A stretch of DNA of 64,000 bases, from positions 4,308,148 through 4,372,147 of the forward strand of contig CP051228.1 of NCBI GenBank assembly GCA_017792345.1. Direction: 5' to 3'. A model generated the notes under the pieces. It was not told where the DNA came from, made no database searches, and saw only the letters and a list, made by a program, of their open reading frames with translations. How positions within the stretch are numbered: position 1 is the stretch's first letter; each line of letters begins with the position of its first letter. Origin of the DNA: Mesoflavibacter sp. (GTDB lineage Bacteria; Pseudomonadota; Alphaproteobacteria; UBA8366; Aestuariispiraceae). The position numbers and the translations under genes are program-made. Of this stretch, positions 1-7,581 are shown piece after piece.

Positions 1-558
1 AAAGCCCATCCGGATATCGATCTGCGCATTCATGCGACGGACGACTTTGCCGATTTTCAGCGCGGCGGGATCGATATCGCCATTCGGTATGGAACCGGAC
101 GCTATCCGGACCTGACCGTCATCCCGTTCCTGGAAGAGACGGTGTTTCCGGTCTGCAGCCCTGCCCTGGCGGAGCGCCTGAGACATCCGGAGGACCTGCG
201 CGGTCAGACCCTGTTGCACGCCGAATGGCGCATGGAGCGGGAGGCCGGCGCAAACTGGCGGCTGTGGCTGAAGGCCGCCCATCTGGACGGCATCGATCCG
301 GCCCGCGGCATGCGCTTCAACATGGAGGCGATGATGGTACAGGCGGCTATCGACGGTCTGGGAGTAGCACTGGCTTCATCGACATTGGTCGGTGGCGACT
401 TGTCGGCAGGCCGCTTGGTACGTCCGTTCGGCGACTCCCATGAAATTGCGCCGGAATTCGCGCATTATGTGGTCTATCCGAAATCCTCCGAGACCATCGC
501 CAAGGTCACGGCTTTCCGTGACTGGGCCCTGGATGAAGGTGGTCGGATTACGCCGTAA
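1..558 (+). CDS. LysR-family transcriptional regulator, C-terminal part (5' end outside window)
   Basis: The reading frame is open from base 1 and stops at 556-558, so only the effector-binding half of the protein is present. The sequence DIDLRIHATDDFADFQRGG followed by IDIAIRYGTGRYPDL and FPVCSPAL is typical of the periplasmic-binding-protein fold of GcvA-type LysR regulators. The DNA-binding helix-turn-helix lies upstream of the window, so the start and the target promoter cannot be seen. The gene converges with the gamma-carbonic anhydrase gene and their 3' ends overlap by 11 bases. The family assignment is fairly sure; the regulated pathway is unknown. Confidence 0.85.
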   Translation, partial: KAHPDIDLRIHATDDFADFQRGGIDIAIRYGTGRYPDLTVIPFLEETVFPVCSPALAERLRHPEDLRGQTLLHAEWRMEREAGANWRLWLKAAHLDGIDPARGMRFNMEAMMVQAAIDGLGVALASSTLVGGDLSAGRLVRPFGDSHEIAPEFAHYVVYPKSSETIAKVTAFRDWALDEGGRITP

Positions 559-1075
559 GACTGTCGGCGTGACGTTTCGCAAGCTGAACGTAATGGGTTC
601 GGGTCCAGGTCATCATCTCGATATCCTTGTCCGACAGCACCCTTTTGCAGGCAGCCGGCCATCCGGCCCATAACTCACCGCGCCGCAAGACCTTGCCGGG
701 GGTGATCAACGCACCCGCCGCGACCATGGCACCGCTTTCCACCGTGGCACCGTCCATCACCACCGCTTTCATGCCGACAAAGCAGCCGCTTTCCAGGGTG
801 CAGGCATGGATCAACGCCATATGACCGATGGATACGTCGTCGCCGATATAGGTCCCCTGCCCCTTCGATGCGACATGAATGACGGTGCCGTCCTGAATGT
901 TGACCCGGGCGCCGATCCTGATTTCATTCACATCGCCGCGCAAAACGCAGCCATACCAGATGCCGGTATCGGCGCCGATCTCCACATCGCCGATAACCTT
1001 CGCACCTGGGGCGACGAAGACGGAATCGGCAAGTTTCGGCATGATCCCGTCGAACGGCAGAATATCCTGGCTCAT
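548..1075 (-). CDS. gamma-class carbonic anhydrase family protein
   Basis: This 175-residue protein is a left-handed beta-helix of hexapeptide repeats (for example VIGDVEIGADTGIWYGCVLRGD). It belongs to the gamma-carbonic anhydrase-like family (YrdA/PaaY/CaiE type), whose active members hydrate CO2 as trimers with a metal at the subunit interface. The three expected metal-ligand histidines are visible as H67 (VIH), H85 (SIGH) and H90 (LIH). I chose the ATG at 1075 because the product then begins MSQDILPFDG like family members, although the frame is open well upstream. Its start overlaps the murI stop (ATGA), so translation is probably coupled. Catalytic activity is not assured, since many relatives are inactive or act in other complexes. 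Confidence 0.9.
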   Translation of the reverse strand: MSQDILPFDGIMPKLADSVFVAPGAKVIGDVEIGADTGIWYGCVLRGDVNEIRIGARVNIQDGTVIHVASKGQGTYIGDDVSIGHMALIHACTLESGCFVGMKAVVMDGATVESGAMVAAGALITPGKVLRRGELWAGWPAACKRVLSDKDIEMMTWTRTHYVQLAKRHADSLTA

Positions 1076-1971
1076 TGGGCCTCGCTTTCCGCTACCAGCG
1101 TTTCGTTCGGCTCCGGTTCGACGCCGCTCAAATGACGGAACGGCGCCGGCGCGCCATAGAACCGCGCGGCGATCTCGGAAACCGCCTTTGGATCCCCGCT
1201 GGTCAACAGCTCCAGGCCGGGCGTTTCGTCGGGGCGCCGTTTGAACTCCGGATGCCGGGTCAAATAGGCAACAAGGCTCTGGGCCACGACATCCGGCTGA
1301 TCCATTACACGGACATCCCTGGGCAGGGCGGCGCGAAAGTGATCGCCGACCAAGGGAAAATGGGTGCAGCCCAGAACGACGAGGTCGAGCTGCGTGCGGC
1401 CGGCTTTTGCCAGCAACTGACTGACATAGCGTTCGACCCCGCGCCGCAGGGCGTCGTCCGCCAGCCCTTCTTCGATCGCCTCGGCCAATCGCGGACAAGG
1501 CTGCTGGATCACCGACATGGACGGCGCACGGACCTTGATCTCCGTCGGGAAGGAGCGGCTTTCGACCGTCCGGCGCGTTGCGAAGACCCCGACCGTCCGC
1601 GCGGCACGCGGCGGCGCATAGGGCGACGGCCCGCGCACATACCAGTCCTGCGCCGTCAGTGCCTCCACCACCGGCACGAAGACCCCAAGGATCCGCTTCT
1701 GTGGCGCGGCTTTCGGCAGCCAATCCTGCTGCAAACGCCGCAACGCGACGGCCGACGCGGTGTTGCAGGCCAGAACGACCAGATCGCAGCCCCGTTCAAA
1801 CAGATCGGCGATCCTGCGGCGGGTGAGTTGATAGATTTCCTCGTTCGAACGCATGCCATAGGGGGCATAGGCGTGATCGCCCAGATACAGAAACCGTTCA
1901 TCCGGCAGCGTCGCTGTAAGGGCCCGCAAGACGGTCAGCCCGCCATGGCCCGAATCGAAAACCCCGATCAT
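1072..1971 (-). CDS. murI: glutamate racemase
   Basis: A 299-residue cytoplasmic enzyme that interconverts L- and D-glutamate, supplying D-Glu for peptidoglycan. The N terminus MIGVFDSGHGGLTVLRAL carries the conserved Asp-Ser pair. The two catalytic cysteines are C69 in LACNTASA and C202 in LGCTHFPLV, the latter followed by the usual Thr-His. There is an unusual proline/arginine-rich stretch around residues 110-135 (VRGPSPYAPPRAARTVGVF). The start ATG at 1971 overlaps the argC stop and its stop overlaps the carbonic anhydrase start, giving a tightly coupled argC-murI-carbonic anhydrase unit. The length is slightly above the usual 260-285 residues. Confidence 0.95.
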   Translation of the reverse strand: MIGVFDSGHGGLTVLRALTATLPDERFLYLGDHAYAPYGMRSNEEIYQLTRRRIADLFERGCDLVVLACNTASAVALRRLQQDWLPKAAPQKRILGVFVPVVEALTAQDWYVRGPSPYAPPRAARTVGVFATRRTVESRSFPTEIKVRAPSMSVIQQPCPRLAEAIEEGLADDALRRGVERYVSQLLAKAGRTQLDLVVLGCTHFPLVGDHFRAALPRDVRVMDQPDVVAQSLVAYLTRHPEFKRRPDETPGLELLTSGDPKAVSEIAARFYGAPAPFRHLSGVEPEPNETLVAESEAQ

Positions 1972-2936
1972 TCGATATGGGCCGGCCGGTCCAATCCCTC
2001 GTCTTCGGGAAGACCGAGCATGATATTCAGGTTCTGAACGGCCTGACCGGACGCGCCTTTGCCCAGATTGTCCAGTTGCCCGACCACCACGGCCTGCCCT
2101 TCGGCCTCGTTGGCGAAGACGTGCAAGCGCAATTCGTTGGTGTCGTTCAGCTCTTCAGGGTCGATCTTCGCGGCGGCCAGACTGTCTTTGAGCTCACAGA
2201 CGCGAACATAACGCTGTCCGGCGTAATGATCGCTCAACGCCTTATGCACCTGCGCCACCGATGGTTTGCCCGGCAGGGCCCAAAGCTGCAGTGGCACTTG
2301 AACCAGCATGCCCTGCGCGAACCGTCCGACGCTCGGCACGAAAAGCGGCCGATGTGTCAGACCGCCCCATTTCTGGATTTCCGGCACATGCTTATGCGAC
2401 AGACCAAGGCCATAGACGCGGAAGGATTCGTCTGTATAGGCCTCCGACCCCTGGTCTTCGAAGGCCGCAATCAATTGCTTACCGCCGCCGCTATAGCCGG
2501 AGACGGCATTGATCGTGACCGGCCAATCGGAAGGCAGCACACCGGCGGCGATCAGCGGGTGCAGAATGGCGACCGAGGTGATCGCATAGCAGCCGGGATT
2601 GCTGACCAGCCGGCCGGATGCGACGGCATTTCGGCTGTCGGGCTCATACTCCGGGAACCCGTATACCCAGCCATCGGCCGTTCGGTGGGCCGAGGAGGCA
2701 TCGATGACCCGTGTGGTACCGTTGTCGATCAGCGACACCGCCTCTTTCGCGGCATCATCCGGCAGGCACAGAATGACCAGATCTGCGTCGTTCAGGGCCT
2801 CACGCCGGGCGGCCGGGTCCTTGCGTCGCGCGTCGTCCAGTCGAATGAAATCGAGATCCGTTCGGCCGATCAGCCGGCTTTTGATCTGAAGTCCCGTCGT
2901 TCCTGCTTCGCCGTCGATGAAGATCGTTGCGCCCAT
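1968..2936 (-). CDS. argC: N-acetyl-gamma-glutamyl-phosphate reductase, short (type 2) form
   Basis: The 322-residue protein matches the short form of ArgC, the NADPH-dependent enzyme that reduces N-acetylglutamyl phosphate to the semialdehyde in arginine synthesis. The N terminus IFIDGEAGTTGLQIKSRL is the nucleotide-binding loop region. The catalytic cysteine is C116 in VSNPGCYAITS, and HKHVPEIQ, a typical active-site segment, lies further on. It is the first gene of the argC-murI-carbonic anhydrase set, with a 4-base stop/start overlap to murI. Nothing is unusual about its length or motifs. Confidence 0.95.
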   Translation of the reverse strand: MGATIFIDGEAGTTGLQIKSRLIGRTDLDFIRLDDARRKDPAARREALNDADLVILCLPDDAAKEAVSLIDNGTTRVIDASSAHRTADGWVYGFPEYEPDSRNAVASGRLVSNPGCYAITSVAILHPLIAAGVLPSDWPVTINAVSGYSGGGKQLIAAFEDQGSEAYTDESFRVYGLGLSHKHVPEIQKWGGLTHRPLFVPSVGRFAQGMLVQVPLQLWALPGKPSVAQVHKALSDHYAGQRYVRVCELKDSLAAAKIDPEELNDTNELRLHVFANEAEGQAVVVGQLDNLGKGASGQAVQNLNIMLGLPEDEGLDRPAHIE

Positions 2937-3017
2937 GGCTCGCCGCCGTGTTCCTGATGCTGTGTCTTGGTACGGGGCATGGATACATGCTTTGCGGCAG
3001 GCTTCAAGCCGGTCGGG

Positions 3018-4085
3018 TCACTCCGTCCCGGCACCAACGCTTTCCATACGCTCCCGAAGGCCCGGATGCGTTGACCAGAACCCGGATTCCTCGCAATCGT
3101 CGTTGCAATCCCTATGTAGGCGCCGCAACAAGAGAACCATTGCTTCGGGATCCCGGCCGAGACGCCGCATGATCCGAGCGGAGGTGACATCCGCCTCCGT
3201 CTCGAATTCGCGGCTATAGGACAGTTCCGTGGCGAAGACTCCGGCGGCAGCCAGTTCTTCCAGCAGCGAGGCGGAATCGCCGACAAAAATGGTCACCAGA
3301 AGCCCAAGACCGGCCGCCCTGACCGCCTGGCGAAGACTGTGCCGATGTTCGATATGCCCGATTTCATGGGCGAGAACGCCAGCCAATTCGTCTTCGTTTT
3401 CAGCGATCTCCACCAGACCGTCGAATAGAACGATCGTGCCATCCGGCAAGGCGATGGCGTTGTCGTTCAGGCCCTTATGGCTCGCCATTCGAAGCCTCAA
3501 ACGAACATCATCCGGGTCCAACGCCGAGGCATCCACGATCTCCCGGAAGAGGCGGTTGAGGTTGCTCTTCGTCTTGGGTGCAAGCCGACTTGCCCGGAAC
3601 AGCCTTCCGTCCATCTCCTCAAAGGCGGAGGCCCCGATCGCATTGTCTATGGAGCGCGGCAATGCCCGTGCGACACCATCGGCCGCGTAAGGCATGGCGA
3701 GGAACACGCCGACCGGCAACAGGACAGCCAGCAACGCCAACGCAATGAGCTTGACCGGCCCCAGCCCCAACGCGCCGGATTTGCGTTTCGACCGGCCTTC
3801 GGCATAGGCGAGTGCGGCTTCGAACTTGTCATGATCGTCGCTTTCGAAGACCTCCCCGCCGGGAAAGCGGAGACGGCGCGGCAGTCCCACCACCGGACGG
3901 TCGATCGTTACTTCCGTCAGCGACCGGATTGCGCCCATATTGCCGTCCACCCCGATCAGGCAGACCGATCCGACGCCGAACTCGACGGATGCTTCGATGA
4001 ACGCGCTGCTACCGGCCGCGAACAAGCGGCCCGATACGCGGTGCGGCGTCCTTCCCGGGCGGTCAGATACCGCTGAAGACGCCAT
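3018..4085 (-). CDS. M48-family zinc metalloprotease, membrane-anchored
   Basis: The 355-residue product has an N-terminal soluble region (about 1-110), one membrane segment (about residues 112-132, LIALALLAVLLPVGVFLAMP) and a C-terminal M48 peptidase domain. The zinc motif is H240-E-I-G-H244, and the third ligand is E295 in SREFETEAD. The ATG at 4085 is preferred; the frame is open further upstream but only within the neighbouring gene. It overlaps the end of the DUF898 gene by 23 bases, so the two are probably translated together. M48 proteases paired with DUF898/YjgN-type membrane proteins are a recurrent arrangement. A role in membrane-protein quality control is inferred, not shown. Confidence 0.88.
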   Translation of the reverse strand: MASSAVSDRPGRTPHRVSGRLFAAGSSAFIEASVEFGVGSVCLIGVDGNMGAIRSLTEVTIDRPVVGLPRRLRFPGGEVFESDDHDKFEAALAYAEGRSKRKSGALGLGPVKLIALALLAVLLPVGVFLAMPYAADGVARALPRSIDNAIGASAFEEMDGRLFRASRLAPKTKSNLNRLFREIVDASALDPDDVRLRLRMASHKGLNDNAIALPDGTIVLFDGLVEIAENEDELAGVLAHEIGHIEHRHSLRQAVRAAGLGLLVTIFVGDSASLLEELAAAGVFATELSYSREFETEADVTSARIMRRLGRDPEAMVLLLRRLHRDCNDDCEESGFWSTHPGLRERMESVGAGTE

Positions 4086-5163
4086 CCGCAATCCCTTCCA
4101 TTGCACCGAATTCGCTGACCGCTGCGCCGCCCGGATCGACTTCCGCCGCCACGAACCGGTCCAAATCGCCATTCGCCAGCAGCGCGGTTTCGGACACGAG
4201 GTAACGATGGATCTGGATCGTTGCCCAGGGCAGCAAAAGTCCGAGAGTCACGGTCGCCAAAAGGCCGCGTGACAGAACGATCCAGGCGAGCTTCATGCTG
4301 TGCACATTGCTACCGAAGGAATGGCCGCCTTCAAGCTTCAAGTTCCGACCCGTCGTGTTCCGCAACGCCGTCGTGAAAATGAACATGACGGCAGCAAGCG
4401 CGAGGGCATAAATCAACGTCAGCGCGATCAGCAACAACTCGATTTGGACACTCGACCCAATGTCTAATGCGCTGGCCAGGTGGAAACTTCCCGGAAATGC
4501 GAGTGCGAAATAGCCCACGGTCAGCAATATGCCCAACACCGCGGTGACAATAAACGCGCGGTAAAGCGGCCACATCGGCATTTCCAGCGAAAAGCCGGAC
4601 CGCCCGAGTTTCACATTGTTCCAAATATATTTCTGATACTTTGCGCGGTACCATGGGAAGATCAACCCCACCGTAATGCCGACCAGGAAAGGCGCGATAA
4701 TCGTCACAAAGAAGGCGCCCCAATATCCGCCGACGAAATCAAAGCGAATGTTCCGATAGCTGGTGTTGCGGACATGAAACCGCAGACTGCGCAACACCAC
4801 GAAAGGCATGCCGAAGAGCACCAGCAACGAGAAGGCGGGACTGATATAGCCCAGGATGTCCGGCGGCAGAAAGGTGACCGATAGTTGGATCCCGATGATG
4901 ACGCCAATGGCGACAAAGCGTCCGATCAGAAGGACTATCGGGCTGGCGTGATAGTCGAAACCGTGCCCGGCGACCTGGGTATTGCCCATTCGGTAACGGC
5001 GCCGCTCGACCGTGCCCCAGGCGTCATAGATGCCGAAGGTCACCACGGCCAACAGGAAGGTCCGCAGACAGATGGCAAAATAGGTTCGGGCATCGCCGGT
5101 AAAAACGAACTCATGCCGGATCGGGCGAAAGCTCGCGGGCCCCACCGCTGTTAGATCGGACAT
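4063..5163 (-). CDS. DUF898 (YjgN-like) polytopic inner-membrane protein
   Basis: A 366-residue protein with about six to eight hydrophobic segments. The opening pattern (FVFTGDARTYFAICLRTFL, then VTFGIYDAWGTVERRRYRMGNT and GHGFDYHASP) is the hallmark of the DUF898 family, which is internally duplicated; a second, weaker copy with LGRSGFSLEMPMWPL follows. The biochemical function of the family is unknown. It lies directly upstream of and overlaps the M48 protease gene, suggesting a membrane complex or a shared regulon. The start at 5163 gives the canonical N terminus; a 114-base gap with no clear signal precedes it. Confidence 0.85.
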   Translation of the reverse strand: MSDLTAVGPASFRPIRHEFVFTGDARTYFAICLRTFLLAVVTFGIYDAWGTVERRRYRMGNTQVAGHGFDYHASPIVLLIGRFVAIGVIIGIQLSVTFLPPDILGYISPAFSLLVLFGMPFVVLRSLRFHVRNTSYRNIRFDFVGGYWGAFFVTIIAPFLVGITVGLIFPWYRAKYQKYIWNNVKLGRSGFSLEMPMWPLYRAFIVTAVLGILLTVGYFALAFPGSFHLASALDIGSSVQIELLLIALTLIYALALAAVMFIFTTALRNTTGRNLKLEGGHSFGSNVHSMKLAWIVLSRGLLATVTLGLLLPWATIQIHRYLVSETALLANGDLDRFVAAEVDPGGAAVSEFGAMEGIADGVFSGI

Positions 5164-5277
5164 ATCCCCTCTCCCGCCTCTGTTGTTTTCCGCCTGGTTA
5201 CTATCGCGCGGTGCGGGAAAGGATACCGGTCAGACGCCTGACTTCAATTGAAAAGACTTGGGAATTTTTCTTCGGCG

Positions 5278-5484
5278 TCAGGCTGTCTCCGGTTCCCGGC
5301 GCCAGAAGTTTATTCGCGTCCAAACCTTCTCGTGTACCGCATAGGCGACGGTCTGGACCATCGGCTCAATCACACCAATGCTCAATGCAATGCGCCAGTC
5401 ACCGGACAGCGCATAGGCTACCGTCACAGCGACACTCAGATGCATGACGCTGTAAGTTGCCGTCTTGGCGATATTTCTGACCAT
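5278..5484 (-). CDS. DUF2061 small membrane protein
   Basis: The 68-residue protein fits DUF2061: a short basic N terminus (MVRNIAKTATYSVMHLSVA), two hydrophobic helices, and a VIEPMVQTVAYAVHEKVW segment containing the conserved H-E-K-x-W motif. The ATG at 5484 is preceded by GGAG at a suitable distance. Its function is unknown; members are small two-helix inner-membrane proteins. A good sigma70-like promoter lies just upstream (5526-5553), so it is probably transcribed on its own or leads into the DUF898-M48 genes. Confidence 0.85.
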   Translation of the reverse strand: MVRNIAKTATYSVMHLSVAVTVAYALSGDWRIALSIGVIEPMVQTVAYAVHEKVWTRINFWRREPETA

Positions 5485-5504
5485 TTGTTCGCTCCATTAC
5501 GTCG

Positions 5505-5553
5505 TACCGAACACGGTATGGCGACAATATATGCGAACGATTCTTAGTTTCAA
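5505..5553 (-). promoter_or_regulatory. sigma70-like promoter and inverted repeat upstream of the DUF2061 gene
   Basis: Reading the minus strand, TTGAAA (5553-5548) is followed after 16 bases by TATATT (5531-5526), about 40 bases upstream of the ATG at 5484. Between the -10 and the start codon is a short inverted repeat, TACCG (5505-5509), AACA, CGGTA (5514-5518), which could be an operator or a weak leader hairpin. The promoter is read from sequence only. Confidence 0.5.
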
Positions 5554-5559
5554 TATAAA

Positions 5560-6072
5560 TTAATCGACGAAGTATCCGCAGCCTGGCCGAAACGGAATGT
5601 CCGTCGATCCGTAGTCCAACCCCATGCGATGAAACTCTGCCGTCACCTGGCTGCGATGATGTGTTTGGTGATTGAACATCTGAACAACCAGGATCCAACG
5701 CGGCATGAACCGGGCGTCGGGCCTGCGTGGACTTCGTACATCGGCCTCACCGGCAAGCCAGTCGAGATCCCAACTTTCGGCAAATGCCTTGATCGACGAA
5801 TCCATCTCGAGGCGCGCTGACTTAAGCTCCGCCCAGTCCGGCCAGATCATGTCCTTGTAGGAACTGGGCGGAGGCGTTTCGCTGTTCAGGTAGGTCAGGA
5901 TCGCCCTGTCGACCATCAGAATATGATCCAGGGTGTGATGAATCGATGAGAAGAACATGCCCCGATCTTCGCCCCGAGCCTCCTCCCCGATTTCGTCGCA
6001 TAACCCGAGAACGACGTTGTTCTGCCATTCGTTATGCGCGCTCAACTCGCGCAGATAGGCTCGGGAAATCAT
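5560..6072 (-). CDS. DinB-family protein (putative metal-dependent thiol transferase/hydrolase fold)
   Basis: This 170-residue helical protein starts with LRELSAHNEWQNNVVL and has the DinB/DfsB-type three-histidine metal site: a histidine in SSIHHTLDH and the pair in MFNHQTHHRSQ. Family members use the site in thiol-dependent or detoxifying reactions, but specific substrates are mostly unknown. The ATG at 6072 sits 3 bases beyond the GNAT stop, with GGAG inside the end of that gene serving as ribosome-binding site, so the two genes are co-translated. Length is normal. Confidence 0.88.
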   Translation of the reverse strand: MISRAYLRELSAHNEWQNNVVLGLCDEIGEEARGEDRGMFFSSIHHTLDHILMVDRAILTYLNSETPPPSSYKDMIWPDWAELKSARLEMDSSIKAFAESWDLDWLAGEADVRSPRRPDARFMPRWILVVQMFNHQTHHRSQVTAEFHRMGLDYGSTDIPFRPGCGYFVD

Positions 6073-6075
6073 GGA

Positions 6076-6573
6076 TTATGTCTCCGTCACACCCCGGCGC
6101 ATAAGACACACGGCCTTCTTGCCGCCCTCTGTATCCTGTTCGCCGACTGCGATGAACCCCAGGGCCGCGTGAAAACGCAGGGAACCACCGTTGAATGGCT
6201 TCAGGTTGACTTCGCATGTAACTGCACGGGTCCCAGGGCGCTCGGCGGCGATGCGGAAAATGTCCTGGTAGAGCGCCTGTCCAACACCATGCCCGCGCGC
6301 GGAATCGGACACCATGATCCGATCGAGATACAGGAAATCATCCATACGGGCGTCGAACCACAAATAATTCATACTGTCGTGATCGATGCCGGGCGCGAGC
6401 GTCATCGCGACGCCAACGGCCTGGCCGTCAATTTCCGCCACCCGGGTCACCGCCGTCTTGCCGACAAGCTTCCACAGCCTGTCATGGCTCAACTGGTTTA
6501 CGGCCGGCAGACAGGCCTCGTTCAAAGCGTGCAGCCAAGCCGCGTCGCTCTCGGCAATATTTCGGATAAGCAT
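6076..6573 (-). CDS. GNAT-family N-acetyltransferase
   Basis: A 165-residue GNAT protein that probably acetylates an amine using acetyl-CoA. The core is IMVSDSARGHGVGQALYQDI, containing the R/Q-x-x-G-x-G/A acetyl-CoA loop, with the later beta-bulge segment FHAALGFIAVGEQ. I place the start at the ATG at 6573 (MLIRNIAESDAAWL) because GAGAGGG lies just upstream. A second in-frame start at 6591 would overlap the upstream transporter gene. It is sandwiched between the transporter and the DinB gene with almost no spacing. Substrate is unknown. Confidence 0.87.
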   Translation of the reverse strand: MLIRNIAESDAAWLHALNEACLPAVNQLSHDRLWKLVGKTAVTRVAEIDGQAVGVAMTLAPGIDHDSMNYLWFDARMDDFLYLDRIMVSDSARGHGVGQALYQDIFRIAAERPGTRAVTCEVNLKPFNGGSLRFHAALGFIAVGEQDTEGGKKAVCLMRRGVTET

Positions 6574-6581
6574 GGACCCTC

Positions 6582-7544
6582 TCAAAGCCACTTCTTGATA
6601 CGGAACAAAAGCCAGGCCGCGATTCCCAGAAGGACCAACAGGATACAGACGATCCAGAAGGCCGCACCGTCATCGACGCCGGGCATGCCGCCGACATTAA
6701 TCCCCAGAAGCCCGGTTACGAATCCAAGCGGAAGGAACAATCCGGCCACAAGCGACAGCGAATACATCGCCCTGTTCATCTTGTCGTTCCGCATGTCGGA
6801 TATCTCATCACGCAGGATCTGCGTCCGGTCCCGCAGAACCTCCAAATCCTCAAGCAGCCGCGCGGTCCGCTCCCGCACTTCGGCGAACTGGCTATGGGCC
6901 CGGAGGTCCAGCGTTTCGTCGAAATCGCCCGACGCCCGCGCCAAAGCTTCGCGCTGCGGCGCCACATAGCGGCGCAATTCAAGAATTTTACGGCGAAGGT
7001 CGCCCAGCAACGCCTCGTCCGGCGGAAAATCCTCTTCCATTTGATCGATTTCGCCGTCGATCTTCATGATCAATTCACCGATGCGCGTGGTCAGCCGGTC
7101 GGCGATGGCAGTCAGTATCTGCCCCGGTGTCTTTGCGCCCCGTCCCGCCTCCAACGCCGCGCGGACATCGTCGACCGCCCGCAATCGGGGCAATCGGGCG
7201 GTCACCAGCCGCTTTCCGTCACAGAAGCAGCGGATGGAAACCATGTCCTCCGGCTGCGCGCCTTCGTTCAGGTTGATGCCGCGCAGATTGACGATCACCC
7301 CGCCGGGGGCCGGATCGAAACGCGGCCGCGTTTCAGGCAGCAGCATGGCGGTGGTAATCAGCGGATCAAGACCGGATTCATCGACCAGCCACGCCTGCCC
7401 GCCCGGATCGTTGCGGTTCAAATGGACCCAGATCCCGGACTCGTCGGATATCCACGCTTGTTTCGCCTCTTCGATCGTCAGGCTTTGCGCCCCGCCATTG
7501 CCGTCCAATCGATAGGCGCAGATAAAGGGAGAAGTATCGGCCAT
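6582..7544 (-). CDS. CorA/ZntB-family divalent cation transporter
   Basis: The 320-residue protein has a large cytoplasmic N-terminal domain with long coiled-coil helices (about 150-250) and two C-terminal membrane helices ending in a basic tail (FRIKKWL). The pore signature after the first helix is GINVGG in place of the CorA GMN motif; GxN with isoleucine and the following VGG are typical of ZntB, a zinc transporter. It assembles as a pentamer in known relatives. It heads the GNAT-DinB pair, whose first gene it nearly abuts. Zinc specificity is inferred from the motif only. Confidence 0.88.
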   Translation of the reverse strand: MADTSPFICAYRLDGNGGAQSLTIEEAKQAWISDESGIWVHLNRNDPGGQAWLVDESGLDPLITTAMLLPETRPRFDPAPGGVIVNLRGINLNEGAQPEDMVSIRCFCDGKRLVTARLPRLRAVDDVRAALEAGRGAKTPGQILTAIADRLTTRIGELIMKIDGEIDQMEEDFPPDEALLGDLRRKILELRRYVAPQREALARASGDFDETLDLRAHSQFAEVRERTARLLEDLEVLRDRTQILRDEISDMRNDKMNRAMYSLSLVAGLFLPLGFVTGLLGINVGGMPGVDDGAAFWIVCILLVLLGIAAWLLFRIKKWL

Positions 7545-7581
7545 GGCCGGATGCTAATCGGGATTCCGCCGTGGCGTCGAG

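Noticed and set aside
1076-1723. Upstream extension of the gamma-carbonic anhydrase frame
   Set aside because: It runs antiparallel in phase through murI and has no similarity to the family; the family N terminus starts at 1075.
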